From positions 73,176,300 through 73,240,299 of the forward strand of contig CM049314.1 in NCBI GenBank assembly GCA_026874595.1: a DNA stretch of 64,000 bases, given 5' to 3'. Each line of letters opens with the position of its first letter. Positions within the stretch are counted from its first letter, which is position 1. The notes beneath the pieces are model-generated. The model worked only from the letters and a program-made list of their open reading frames with translations, did not search any database and was not told the origin of the DNA. This document shows positions 1-14,000 of the stretch, piece by piece. The position numbers were made by a program, and so were the translations under genes. This stretch comes from Sipunculus nudus (lineage: Eukaryota > Annelida > Sipuncula > Golfingiida > Sipunculidae).

Positions 1-1000
1 AAATTTTATCACTTAACACAAAACTTGTTAAAGCTAAGCACTTTTTTCCAGTAATATTACTTTTATTAATTAAAATTAAATTGTATACCCAAAATTAGAT
101 CAAAATCTTTTAAATTTTTAAAAATATTAGCAAAAATAAAAAATTGGTACCTTAAATTTTGCCCAACTTTGACCATGGCACGTTTTTTTGCTGTAACTGC
201 TGTGGATTTAATTTTCACAGCATGTTTTTGTTAGCATTTCAACTGTTAACACCAAAAATTTGAAACCAGTTGATCAAAAACTGTAGATTTTATTCAAGTT
301 TTCAAGCACCATGTCACATATTGCTAGTGTTATGCAGTTTGCTAGAGCTCAGCTCCCGAGCTTCAGCTCTAAGTTCCTTAAATTTGGCATACAGTTAGAT
401 GTCTCCAAAATCCCATACCATGCCAAGAATTTGGTCACTAGGACTTAATTCCTTCGAGATATCAATGAAAAACTTCATTTTTCCATTAAAAACCCAATGT
501 TACACTTTCAGACTGCCTAATATCAAAACCACTGATCTGACTTTGATCATATATAATATACATATTTTTCTATACATTCACTATGCACATGCCAGAAATG
601 ATGTCAGTATTGTGTATTTTTTTTAAGTTATGGGCCCAAACATAATGCACTTTGTAAAAAATCAAGAAATATATTTACTCCCTTAACAAGGGCATTGCTG
701 AAGCTAGAGATTTTTTTTGTCAGGGATGTAACATTATTTAATCAAGATTCAATTGAATACCCAAAATTAGTTCTGAATTTTTCAAATTTTATAAGTTATT
801 AGTATAAATATAAAATTAGTACCTTAAATTTTGCCCAACTGTGACCATGGCACGTTTGTTTCCCGTGAGCACTGTTGATATAATTTTCATATCATGCACA
901 CATAAGGATTTCAGCTTTTTAGTTTAGAAAGCTGAAAGAAATTTGCCAAATATTGTAGCTTTTATTAATGTTTTTTATGAGACCCTGTCAGACTTTGGCT
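1..1000 (+). repeat. Degenerate direct repeat, two copies about 670 bp apart
   Basis: The block around 60-235 recurs at about 730-895: both contain TACCCAAAATTAG, then TACCTTAAATTTTGCCCAACT, GACCATGGCACGTTT and a TAATTTTCA-x-CATG end. The copies differ at many positions, so the duplication is old. The first copy may continue beyond the left edge of the window. No gene is seen in it. Confidence 0.6.
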
Positions 1001-2808
1001 CTCTCCAGCCCCTCTTGAGTCACCTGTATGTTGACCTTGTTGACCTTTCATCAAATTATGCACGCTTGAGGGGAGAATCCAGGCAGCTTATGGCCAGCCA
1101 CAGTTGACCCAGGTGTTCAACCCAACTCATCTAGTAGTTTTAACCAACAACATAACAATAAACAATAAATTAATCAATTTTTATTGGTTTTTAATAACAA
1201 ATTAAAGAAAAATAGAAAAGGAATTTGTTAGTTTATAATAACAGGAAATTAACTTGCAGTTACTGATGATATAAGAATCTTGTATCGATGGGTAGAATGT
1301 CACATATTTCAAATAACACCATGCAGTCACCTATGGCATTTTTCAGTTCATTTTTAGTGATAAAGAAGTAAATCATATTATTCATTACTAATCATTAAGG
1401 ATTATATGAAGGAAATTAATGATAGACAAAGATGCAGTTGATAATATTAATCTAGATTCCTACTGTGTCTAGTGTGTACATTGATGTGAAATTAGTCCAA
1501 AATGAATTTTTTTACAGTTATTTTTTAATATAAATAAAAGCCATAAAACCAGGTACTTATGATCATTATTTAAATGTGTGAATTTTGTATATTCTGGATT
1601 CTCAACATCATTGTTTGGTGAAAACTGAAGAAATACCAGACATGGTGCGAATACTTTGTAATTGTATTTAAATACGAATATGATTATGTACTCCATTATA
1701 AAATTTCTTGCATAAAGAATGGGAATTCAGGTAAAAATGAAAGTATATGAATACTCGTGCAAATACTTTCAAAATGTATTCATGAATGCATTCATGAATA
1801 TATTCTTTAGTATTATTTTAATAATCATATCAGTTATATTTCATTTTAAAAAATCATATGATTCTCTTATTATTTTTAATAAAAATTATATTTGGGACAA
1901 TATTTGTCATTTTTTTAATAAATAGTTAAACTCTTATATTATATGTTCTGCTTATAAGTTATATGGCCAAGTCAAAATCTGTGTGACAGTAGTACTCCAT
2001 TTGTTAATAAAATAAATGAAATCAGTCCTCTTCCCTGTCTCCAAAGGTACTATCAAAATCATACATAAGCTAAACAACAACAACTCATAATACAGCTTAT
2101 ATTTATTACCACACAAAACCAGCATGTGCCTCATTTCTAAATAATATTTTTTTATCATATATAACAGCTGAGCGTCGTGACCCATAGGTCCCTTGTTAGA
2201 CACTAAAACTGGACGTCGCAGGACAGGTGATGGAGTTAAAATGTAGAAAAAAACTAAAAATGAGTGACATGTTTGCAGCATAGGTAAATCTGCTACTAGT
2301 AATAAATACTAAATACTAAGATATCTCCGGGTTGACTGAGTGGTTTGAATGTTATCCATGGGTGTCTTTGCCACCATTTGTTACAATGCCATCCTTCTAG
2401 AAGCTACTGTTTCATTGCAGTTCTGATGAAGAGCACTGTCTGGGCAATTTCCATGTGACATCAGATTTCAGTAGTAATTATTAACTGTTCTCTTTAAGAT
2501 TTCAATTATAATTTCCTCTACTGAAACAGCAGTCTTGTTTTGAAATAAGTGATGACATAAACACAAGACTAGAAATTGGTTAAGATCCCCCCCCCCCAAA
2601 AAAAAATTATATTCATTATATTCATTATAATATATTAATGTTCTGGTGTGTAAAACTGCTTAACAATACCTTATTGTAAGCCACGGATACACAAGGGGAG
2701 AGGGGGTCCATAGTAGTAGTAGCGTCACACACTCCCATCCATGTCTCAGAATACAAAAATCAGGATGCTGCTATGGGCCATAATCATTTATTTCCTCAGA
2801 CATTCCAC

Positions 2809-2912
2809 TGGCACAAAGCCTCTGGCACCAAACCTCTGGCACAAAACTCAGGCTAAAAAAACCTTGGCACAAAACCCATGGCACCAAACTCATGGCACAA
2901 AACTCACTGGCG
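2809..2912 (+). repeat. Minisatellite, unit about 20 bp
   Basis: Five or six imperfect copies of a unit like CTGGCACCAAACCTCTGG / CATGGCACAAAACTCATGG. The open frames on both strands here come from the repeat and are not genes. Confidence 0.75.
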
Positions 2913-4732
2913 CCTGTATAATACACACAAGAAAAATATACACTCAATAAGTGCACAAACCAATTCACCAGCCATCACTACACTACATAGTATCATCAGC
3001 ATATCCACTATCCATATGTCTAAACAATGCTTCCATGTAAATACATGTTAACATCCATATCATTTGTACATCTGTCTTGGGTGAAAGAACAACTGACATC
3101 ATCCAAATAACCTTGGCTGTCCAGCAATACTAAACAATAGTCCCATCACATTACTCATCACATTATAACATCAACTTGTTACATCATAGTATCAAATACA
3201 ACATCTCATCTCACATCATGGTATCATCCTAGACTCTGACTTAGTAATAATGCAAATATGAATTAAAACAATAACATGTACCATGTCTCAGAGACAAACA
3301 ATACACATATTAAACATCAAGTTCAACATGTCCATTATCTTACACTTATGTGACAACATATCAGTAATACATTTCAGTATCTGTCCATATTATAATAACA
3401 TGTAAATAAACACATTTCAACCCCTGTAATACATATTTCAACCCCTGCAATACAGTATGATTGAATACCTACACAATCAACCTGGGCATGTAGACCACAC
3501 AGCACTTGATCCAGAACCGGATACCCACTGGCTGCAAACTTACTCGACTCCACAGCTACCCTGTGTGACAATATACACGTATCAGCAAATAACTTGGATA
3601 GACAATTTCTCAGACACATTACCTTGAAATCCTTAATAATAAAATACTAAATAAATAAGACACTTTATAGTCTTATAGCTATCAGAACTGATCAAAGATA
3701 CCCGTCTGATCTCTCATATCAAAACATATTAGCTCTGTGTCTCATAAGAACACAAACAAAAGCATTATGATGTCTCATTACATTAACATTTTTAAAAATA
3801 AACTGTGGTTCAAGTCTCCATAAACAATAATACTTCTCGTATTTAAGTACTACACATAGTAAACAAAATCCATAATTATCCTTCATGCAGAGCTAGAAGA
3901 TGCAGGTTATCAACACTCATTACTACAGTTAAATGTGACAAGCCAACAGCAAGCTAAATTAATACTGGTTCCCGGCTAGAGTGAAAGATAAACATGAAAG
4001 TCTAGAGGGAGGGGGGGGTGGGGTTGTCACTTAGCCTTTCAGCATTAACATACACATAAAGAGTGGGTTGGTTATGGTTAGCATCATACCGCAAATAAGC
4101 CAGTAAATAACAAAGATAACGCCATTTTCCGATCCTTGGAGCTACTACTTAGATGCTTAATAACGGTGACATCAACGCTCTGAATGCCGTCATCACATAC
4201 ACATGGGCCATCACTTTAACTACAGCGCCATCTGTCCCGAGATAACTGAATTATCGAACTTTAGTTTGAAACATTAAAACTCATCATAAACAGCGTTCTC
4301 ACAATAAGCATCTACCTACACGTAACACTGAGTTTACTTTAACGATTTATCCAGATCAATATCATAATATGCAACTCTAAGATATCTGGAAACACAGTTT
4401 ACGTTACCAAGTAGTCGGCGGCCATTTAATGCCTATGCAACAGATCACGTGTTCACATGCTAGCGCTAACGACTGACTTTCATGAAGCAAATACAGTCTC
4501 ATGCGGAATATATCACAATTAAAACAAATGCTAACCTGGACTAGGCGTGTCCTAGTACTGGCTCTCGCTTCTACATAAGCTGTCCTCACCGACGTACCAC
4601 TACAAACAGGTGAAATCTCTGACACCATGGACAGCCCCGACCTAACGCAATGTCTGGCTTCCATCTGCATGCGCTAAATCAGTTGCGCAGTAAACACCTA
4701 TGACGTCAAAACAAGGTTCACACTGGGAGTTG

Positions 4733-4746
4733 CTGCCATCTACTGG
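4733..4746 (-). promoter_or_regulatory. CTCF-like binding motif
   Basis: On the minus strand CCAGTAGATGGCAG agrees at every position with the CTCF core consensus CCASYAGRKGGCRS. The motif is seen; occupancy is unknown. Confidence 0.4.
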
Positions 4747-5066
4747 CCGAATAACAAACTAAACCTGATTGTTATACTGTCACATTATGAATTTTGTCAT
4801 TTGTAGATCTGAGTTGCATGGTTAGTTGTTCATGCATTGGTTGTTTTTTTATGCTGTAAATGATCCATATTGTCCTCTGTTTCATGGAATGGGGGACATT
4901 GATTTTGGTTTGTCTGTCCCTCCATCTGTCTGTCAGTCCTGTCAGACCCCATGTCTGTCCATCCATCAGGTTTTTGTTTACGCTCCCGAGGCAGCTGAAA
5001 TCTTGCGCTTCTAAAGAAGCAACTGATTTTCACGCTGCCAGCTTTGACCGTTTATGATATATTTAG

Positions 5067-5080
5067 ACACCAGATGGCGG
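5067..5080 (+). promoter_or_regulatory. CTCF-like binding motif
   Basis: ACACCAGATGGCGG matches the CTCF core consensus at 13 of 14 positions. It lies 330 bp from the motif at 4733 and points the other way. Confidence 0.35.
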
Positions 5081-7459
5081 TTCGTTGTCCGCTGAAAAAT
5101 ACGTGCATATGATGTGACAAGCAGCCAACCAGATGCCAATAAACAAACACTCGACATGCATCCTGGCTCCGCCCATAACTGCGCTTCAAGTGCCGCTTGA
5201 TGAGTTTACGGTCGAATTTTAATTGCTCCCTCTGCATTATGGCATCATCGACCGATTCGATCATGACATTATGACTGTGTTAGCATAGCCATGTATCTGT
5301 TGTCTGCAGAACTGAAACCAGCCAGCGAGGTGTGCAAGTAGCCTTTGTTGTTATGTTTCGTTTGAATTACAGCTCACCGGCCGGGCATCCTATGTGCCCA
5401 GGGCCCTAAGCAAACCACGTCTGGGGCTATTCTCTCTGAGCCTGTGGCCTGTTACTGGGGCAATGAGCTGTCAATCAAAACGAAATGAACATGATTGGCT
5501 CCGTGTATTCCTCGCTTGGCAGTGTCTTCCAGCACAAAGTCTCACCTGATTGGACAAAAATACAGTGCTCCCCTCTTGTGTAGCAATTCAGGATACGAGG
5601 TCATAACAAACAGCGCTTGGGATATAGGTAATAGGCCTATAGTTGAAGCGCTGTGTAAAGAGCGTAGTTTTCGTTACCATGTGATAACTTTCCTAAATAT
5701 TATCTGGTTTCATTCAAATTTGGGTCATTGATTGCTCTCATGCATACCTAGCTTGGGATTGGTATTGGAGTGTCTGTCTGAAAATTTATTTTTGCCAGCT
5801 CCAAAACAAACAAAAAAAATTCCTTTTTGTTCCCAGTTGACAACAATAATTATGAGACATCTTCAGGGGACAATGAAAACTCAAAACACAGGCACTATGA
5901 CATGTGGAGACATCTTCAGGGGAAAATAAAATATTAAACATATTAGAGGGAAGCGTAAAGATCACAGGAAGCTAAAATAACTAGAGGCAGAAGCGGGGAT
6001 ATAAATTCCATGAATTTGCTTGTTCAAATTTGATTTATACAAAACTCTGAAACGCAGGCTTCAGTTGTAATATTTCACTCTTTTCATGTGTTTAGCTTTT
6101 CTATGCCAAGTTCTCATTTATAATATGTCTTTCTACTTTAGTTGGTCTGTTAACACCAGCACACTAGCTTTGTTTGTCTGTTTCTTGGCACTGTGCCCGA
6201 TCAGTGTTATCAGACCAGCAACAGCACATGTTGCATGTTAAAAATTTAGTGCTGGATGCACAATGCAATTCCAAGCTCTCATTGGCCTGATTACACTTCT
6301 TTACTCTGTGCCCTCCCCTGGTGGTCAAACCCAGAGAATCTTGCCATGCAGAGCAGCGGTTACAAGGGAAGATCTTTGAGGACTGCAGTGTATATCCACT
6401 GTGAGGGGCGTAGAATTGTATGGTGTATTGTATTATAAGCTGTTTATTGTGATATATATCATATCATTAGATAAAGTATCATTACAGCCTTATACCTGTG
6501 TGCCACATTTACTTTTGCAAGTATTGCCAAATAAAGCAAGTGACTACTAGCTTTTTTTTTGCCTTACTTGAATTTTTACTTGTCCCACAAAAATCACTGA
6601 TCGTGTCCACAACCACAAAAAAATTGGGTCCATATGATTATTTTGCAACAATAAACAAATTCAAATGTTTGTTTGTTAATAATATTTCCCTTTAGCATTT
6701 GCACAGATAAAAACATGCAGGTAATTTTAGCTAGCAGAATTACAATATTACTTAACTTCTACTGAAAAAGAAAATGGCTAACTTTTGTTTCAGGGCAAGT
6801 AGGAAACCCACGTTTTTTGCCCTTCCACCATTTTCTGGAACTTTCACTTGCCCTTGACAAGCAGTTGACTGTAAATGTTGAGCCCTGTAGACAGATTGCT
6901 CAACATCTGTATTATCATCAATGATTGACAGGTCAGTGACTGTTATTTCTCTCTGTTTTTCAGGATGACACAGGTACAGGAGGAGACTCTGTCTCAAAAG
7001 TTTTATGGCAAGTGTGACCCACTCTCCATCCATACATGTGCTGGCCACCGTCTCCCGAGAATCAACAAACCTGCCCACTGTGCCAAACCTAGCTGTATTT
7101 GCACAAACACTGAGTTGATCTGTATACTAGTCTGTATGTAACCCATAGCAGTGACGCAAACATCAAAATATGAGGTGTGTTAGTTCTCTCAGGCCCCCAT
7201 GGTCCTTATATCAAAGGTTTTCTGCCCCATTCTTTCATCATTATGGTTGATAACAACAAAAAAAGGGCAAATTTGAGATGTTTCATGATTTTCTTGGTTT
7301 GATACGCATTGAGGTGCATGTCACATTAATTTCGGTAACTTGTAAAATTCATGATGTTTGAAGGTTTATATCTGAAAAAAATTTGATTCCTACGTCTGAG
7401 TTATTAACTCCAACATGGTTATATTCTCATAGATGTTTTTCCTTGTTTGTTGGTTCTTC

Positions 7460-7945
7460 CATCCTGATTAACATTATTGATTAAAATTATGTTTTAACAT
7501 AAAGATTAATGATCAACTGTAAGTTTGATTTTTCCGGATGAATAACAAGTTTTGTCTTCCCTGATGACTAACATTAAGTTTTGTCTTCACTGATGACTAA
7601 CTTTATGTTAGAACTTCCTAAGTTATTAAAATTAAGTTTGAATTTCCTGTTTTACATCTTCCCTGGTGATTAACAATGATGTTTTGGTGTTGTCTTCCCT
7701 AATGATTAAAGTTTGCTGATGATTAACTTTTAATTGACCTTCCAAATGATTAACATTGAGTTTGAATGTCCCTGATGCTAAACATTTAGTTCGATACATC
7801 TTATAATATACCCAAAGTTTGATCCTTAAAAATAAATCTAATATGTCTTAATGATTAACTTTAAGTATGCACTGCCCTGACAATTAACATTAAGTTTGAA
7901 CTTCCTAAATTATTAACATTAAGTTTTCTCTTTCTTGTTGATTGA
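7460..7945 (+). repeat. Degenerate minisatellite, unit about 36 bp
   Basis: About 10-12 diverged copies of a unit like CTTCCCTGATGATTAACAT followed by TAAGTTTG. Copies are clearest at 7550-7620 and 7860-7925. No coding potential. Confidence 0.75.
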
Positions 7946-10415
7946 GTTTTCTGTGATGATTATTTGTGTCTCCCATGTTTTACTTTTAAGCTTCACATCT
8001 TTGGTATCATCCTCTTCTATTTAACCTGAAACTCTATTATATTTATAGCAGACCTCTGACTGTTTTGGTTGATCTGATTTCTTGCAATTTCCTTAGTAAA
8101 TGCTGATGTTTCGTGCATAATATCATTGAAAAATACACCACCTGTTAATTACCACTAATAAGTTGTGGTACAATACAGATTTTTACAGCTAATTTTTGCT
8201 TAATGTATGTTTACAATTCCTGACACATGCATGTTAAATGCAGTTGCACATAATCAAAATATCACAGCATTTGAAAAGTCATGTAATAAGTATATCCATT
8301 GCTGAGTTTTCAAACGAGTGAGAGATTTTAAGTGGCCTCCAACACCATTGTTATCATGTGATGCAGTTAAACACAAAACTATTCATTCTGAAAGGTCACC
8401 ATCAGTTTTGACTTCTACCTATTTAAGAGGTTGAAAGCAGTATAAAATTTTGCTATGTATAGAATAAGAGTTGAAGTAAACATTGTTGATGGGTAGTTAA
8501 GTATTTACTTTGGGAGTAATACTGATATGTGTTTCCTACATTGTGTGCTTTAACATTAAGCTTGTTCCCCTGACCATTAAGTTTATAATGACTGATACTT
8601 GGTTTTAAAGTGGTAATCATATAGATACTTTTTTGCACATTTTACTGTACAAATTGTCTTTAATGCACTTTAGTTGCAATTCCTGGTACAAACAGTTGGT
8701 TTTAATTTGATTTTCAAACTTAAGATAGATTTGCAAGCATTCATGACCTTTCACCCTCACTTTAATATATGTGAAATTGCAGTGTGCTAAGTCATCTTGT
8801 TAAGAATTCTGGGTAATATATTCTTCATGCAATGTTCATACAAACCAAAGAAATAACACAATCAATTCGCATGAAAAATAATCCATAAATGTCTCATTTG
8901 TCTAGAAACAATACATTCTTATGTCATTTAATAATCAGGGTTTTTTTTAAATATCTTTTTAATGGCATCACTTTACTCATTCTTGCACAATGAACTGTTT
9001 TAGGGAAAGTGTTATCTCAAATGCATATGTATATAGATAGATGCAAACACACACTAACGCACACACACTATGACACTCTTACAGTTTTATGTGAGAGTTC
9101 AAAATCGACAGAGTTGCTTTTATAGCACATTATTTTATATTCATTACAAGGCTCATTAGTAAAATAATGATTTCTAATTGTAATGTTATTAATTATTATA
9201 ATAATTATAAACTGCGTTAATTACGCATGTTTGTCTTTGTGGTATTATACCATTTGTTCCAAAGATCTAATGATTTCTTCATTAAACATTGGCTGCTTTG
9301 TGCACACAAAAAGAAAACACGCTAGAAGTGTGGCCTTTTTTGTAGGTCTAACACGGTTTATTAAACCCGACCCCTGAAACGCTGAAATTTTTCTTTTTCT
9401 TTTTGCATTTAAACTTTAGAATTAGAAATCTTTATCCCGGCATAGTTATCTCTCTTTCGTTATGACCTCTTAATCATGACACAACTGATATATTTGACCT
9501 TTGAACTTTTTATCCTTGCACAGGTATCACCTTTGACCTTTTAACTCGAAATATGCACAATGACACACTTCCTATGCACTAACTTTTTTTGTTTGTGGTA
9601 ACATTTCGCAGAGAAAATCTGTTAAATGCCCATATCAAACTAGCCAAAATTTGCTCATATTTAAATTTGCCACATAATAATATTTACACTTTTCAGTTCA
9701 TATTGCAAAGATCATAGTTTGTTACGTGATAATTATAGTGTTTTTGAGTACAACACTAATCATTTTAGAATCCACAAATAAAACGACCGTTCGTTTTTTA
9801 ACTTCTTTTAGATGGATTCCAAATCCTTTCACTAATTTAAACTTGCTGAAGTGTGCTTTTAAACAAATTATCTGTCTTTAGTTTTCAATGTTACCTGTAT
9901 CTGTGTTTTCGTAGTTTTTGAAAATTTACATTCCCCATCAAACCAGCGACACCTATCCGTAACGACAGAAACTGATTGTTCGGATCGAGTACACCGAACT
10001 TAATCATGAAGAAAATGTAATATTAAGTCTTACCTCATTTTCTTGAGGAGTTGGCGTTCTAACCTTTAGCACTAAGTTTTATTTGAATAACCCTGACTGT
10101 ACCCGCGGTGCTTGATCCCGTGACCCGTGATCAGGTGATCACAGCAGACGATAGTTCATTCACGCGCAATGCGCATGCTCGTTGAAAGTGTATTGTTTGC
10201 ATAATGTCTCGTGCTTTGGAAAACGTGGTTGATTCGTCAGTCATTTCGTCTGTATAAACTTTGTCTTGTTTGAATGTTTCATTGTGTAATGCATATTAAA
10301 GGGTAACTTCTTACAATATACGTTAACAGGTTACACTAACAAATTGATCAAATATTAAATATTCATACACTGACAGAAATCAACACACAAAATGAATAGA
10401 ATTTTAAATCCCCGT
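7946..10415. other. Intergenic DNA, nothing recognised
   Basis: AT-rich sequence without a supported gene or a clear repeat. Open frames are short and lack family motifs. Confidence 0.5.
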
Positions 10416-10726
10416 AAAGCTGTTTCCATATGCGCGTATATGTGTATGTGCGTGAAAAATGTTTCCATGTGCACCTTTATGCGTTTATACGTGAACTGAC
10501 ACAGAGATATATAATTATGTCTAGCAGGTCATCCTCAAAAAGATAGTTTAGAGACGTTATTTTAACCCGAATCCCTGAGTTCACACAGAGCATATATATA
10601 TGCATGAAAATCGCTCCTTAGGCGATTTTCAGGCAGATACGCTGTCGGACACATGGAGACACCACATTTACATAATAATATGAGCGATTTTCACGCATAT
10701 ACACGAACATAGAAACACAGCTTCGA
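10416..10726. mobile_element. Short element with imperfect terminal inverted repeats of about 40 bp (MITE-like)
   Basis: The left end AAAGCTGTTTCCATATGCGC with a following GTGCGTGAAAAAT is mirrored at the right end (TTTTCACGCATATACACG then GAAACACAGCTT). Inside, GCGATTTTCA recurs in both orientations (10610-10640 and 10683). No transposase frame. No target-site duplication could be fixed. Confidence 0.5.
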
Positions 10727-10955
10727 AAAAACGATAAAGTTTGGTATTTATTTCGCAATCAGCTGAATATATTCTGTCAAAGCGTAATGTATAATTGAAG
10801 CAATATACTGCATGTGCTTTTCATGATGTATAAATGTTTCAAACATATGCAAACACATGTACAAATTATGTGTCTGTACATAACAGTTTTATATGTTCTA
10901 CATCAAATGTACACATTTGACCAAAATAACAGTTCGGTCAGTATTTCAGTATTTG

Positions 10956-10969
10956 TCACTAGAGGGCAG
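10956..10969 (+). promoter_or_regulatory. CTCF-like binding motif
   Basis: TCACTAGAGGGCAG matches the CTCF core consensus at 13 of 14 positions and is of the vertebrate-type form. Motif only. Confidence 0.35.
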
Positions 10970-11025
10970 AGTTGTTCCCATAAACGATTTATGAGTATGA
11001 AGGTATAGGAAGTATTAATCGATTC

Positions 11026-11030
<5 letters not shown>

Positions 11031-11087
<57 letters not shown>
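11031..11087. repeat. (TA)n microsatellite
   Basis: 57 bp of uninterrupted TA dinucleotides. Confidence 0.97.
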
Positions 11088-11090
<3 letters not shown>

Positions 11091-14000
11091 AAAGATTCGG
11101 TATCTGTATCACGGTCGCATTTGTCAGAAGACCTCAAGAAGACTGAAATTGCAGAAACGTGCATGCTGATATGTGCATAATGTGATCTTTGGTAGTATTA
11201 TAAAGACTAGGGGCCTCTTTACATGATTTTCGGTAATTGGGCATTCTACCAAAACGATTAAGGCGGCATAGATGTAATATTTATATTATTAAACTGTGGG
11301 AAGTACATGAGCCATAGATTAAATCTTATAGATGAATCTACATAGATGTAGCCATAAGTTTAAAATCTGAAGAGGAATCTCAAAGTATTTGCAAGAACCT
11401 GAATTAAAATTAAAATAGTTCATGTAATTTACGTATTTGGATGTTTAAGATGTTTGTGAACATCTGAATACAGTTTTATGTTTGCCAGAACAAAAGCGCA
11501 ACTGCCAAAAGACTGATCTATATTTACATAATAATTAACCTGTGGATACTCTGTAACGTGTAATGTATGATTATTGTATATATGTATTTAAAAGGTAGTT
11601 TATACTTGTAGAAAATGTAACAAAATGTATAGGAATAGGTGAGAAAAGAGGACTCCATCCACGACTGTTTTGAGATTTTGCTCAAATTCGAACCTGGTGT
11701 CAAATTTATACCAAAGAGCCTTTAGGCTAATATATCTTTAGTGTTTCTGTCCGTTTTACAAAGTTTCTGAATTGTGAGCATTATAGTTCTTTTCAACCAA
11801 CATATTTAGCCCGTTAGCTTTCAAACAACTCTAAACCTGTCTCTGATTGGGTCATAGGATCATGTTACTTAGCAATATGAATACATTGTAGAATACAGCG
11901 CAGTGATTGGCTTATGTGCCATCACTCGGGAACACGTTTAGAAAGCGTATCTTTTCTGTCAACCAAACAAACAGAGAACATCATTCTGTGGAATAGTAAG
12001 ATGAGTAAATATGTAAACCTGTTAAATATGTATGTATAGAGTGAATGAGCTAGATAGTGTTGTTATTTAATAGTGAGTTTGTGTGTGGTGACGATGATGA
12101 TGGTGATGATGTAATTCCTTCAATAGAAACTTCCCAAATATTGAAATAATGGATTCTTCCAGCGACCTTTCAGACGAGTCCACCTTTCATGTTGTCGAAA
12201 TAGTTTACCACCCCTGTTTCAAAGAATGAACTTCTCCGAGTATACAGTTGACTATAGTCCAGTGTATGTATTATAGGACCCCTAGATACTATTTGTGAAT
12301 TAGAATATCAGAGAGTGAATTGATGATATTGCCATATGCAGTGCAACTTCGATCTATGCAGATGCTTTGAAAAACCAATTCAGGGAGCCATTCATATATA
12401 TTATTATAAATAATGTTTTTGCACACTGCCATTGGAGTAAATTATTTTTCATATAAATAATTAAAATTAGCGCCCTTCTACGAAGACCTTAATTTATAAT
12501 AGCCAGGTCCACGTGATAGGCAGTAGCCAATCAGATTCTATAAATCGACTGTCACACGGTTCCTCCGTGATGTTAGCATATTTGGTAAAAGCATACAATG
12601 TTAAGGAATATAGATAAATGCAAACTCTTTTGGTTGTTTAATGATTTTTTACGTAGGATTTTGTGGTTTATAAACAGTACGTTTGTATACCGAATGTTCT
12701 CTATTACAAGCCGTGAAATCTTGTTGCTTTTCGACGAGGACTTGCGTCTTGTGTATCATGCAGCCCCTTTATTTCAAGACGCATGATCTCTGAACATCAA
12801 GTGCTTGTAATAATGCACACGTACACTTGTAATGCAGTCTTTGCACTTGAAATAACTAGATATCGCTCAAGTGTGGTTCTAATTTGTTTCATACAGAACA
12901 TTTGAAAACAGATACAAGCGTTGTTATTGCAAGTTTCATAGTTACGTAAGTCCATGTCATTATGAATGTACAGCAGATCTGATATGAAGTACGGAATATG
13001 TTCGATCTTTACACATTAAAATGCTCATTTTGCATTTTGAACTTATCATTAAGCGGAGCAGGGAGCCCGTAGTTAATGTTAGTTGTATGTAATTACTCCA
13101 TCTCGTCTTCAATCGGAATGCTATTTTGCCGTTTATGCAAATATTGCCATCTTGTACATTATCCTCCAGAGGGGAATCAGTTGTCGTAAAGAACGAAAAT
13201 CAAATGTGTATTACTACGAGAAATATATACGGCTCACTTGGTGTACAATATTATGGGTTTCATATCGTCTTCCAGCCGAGTTGTTCCCGTTTCCATGGTG
13301 ACACCATTACATATTTAAGGGCTTCCTATAAGAAAACGTATTTATGTGTGAATCATGTGCAGGAGAAATTGTAAGATGACGAAAAACCAAAGAATAAATC
13401 AAACTCCCGTCTCGTATAACTGCCTTGTTGTTTCTTTTGAATGATTGTTTTCTTTATCATATGTCCATCTATTTCCATCCTCCCGTCAGAGGTCCTTTCC
13501 ACGCAAAACGAGTTCTGTATTGGGGAACTGCCGGGAATTCTTGCCTAAAATGCTAAACATAAAATTCCAAACTTGTCATAATTAAAGAAAAACCCCGATA
13601 TTTACATTACACATATGTATGCATATCAAATAGTATACATGTTCCGTGAAATCATAAACAAAAAATATCCCATGTTCAAGTAATTACCGTTGACCCAATT
13701 CTTAACCAACATATTTAAACGGATAGCTTAACCGACTTAACCACATTATACCTACGCCACTGGTGCATTAGAAGGGCCAGTGCTTTGTTGGGAAAGCATC
13801 GCCTAACCGCACTCCATAACCAGCATGGTCCTTTACTTGGGAGTACGTTTTTGCACAACGTACCGGTCACCTGGTAAAATACTGTGCTGCCACCTATGCG
13901 AAAAATGGGAAAATTTGTATAAATGATAAAAATAATAGTTAAAAAATATGAGTAAATAAATTTATTTGTGGGAATATGATAGATGTCGTGACCACGCTTA

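Larger units (their letters stand above)
1001..7459. other. Downstream intergenic DNA, no gene supported
   Basis: AT-rich sequence with only short open frames of no recognisable family. Apart from the 2.8-kb minisatellite it holds CTCF-like motifs near 4.7-5.1 kb, a perfect TGACGTCA at 4701-4708, a TGTC/CTGT-rich stretch at 4905-4970, and on the minus strand at 6500-6900 a low-copy repeat built from GGGCAAGTGAAAGTTCC-like segments. Confidence 0.6.

Noticed and set aside
6752-7078. 108-codon minus frame as a gene
   Set aside because: It starts at GTG, and its second half overlaps a GGGCAAGTGAAAGTTCC-type repeat also seen near 6540; no family motif. A chance or repeat-derived frame is more likely.
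7460-7945. CRISPR-like array
   Set aside because: Units are degenerate and contiguous with no unique spacers; it is a eukaryotic minisatellite.
10903-11112. 69-codon minus frame with a Tyr-Ile run
   Set aside because: It is the (TA)n microsatellite.
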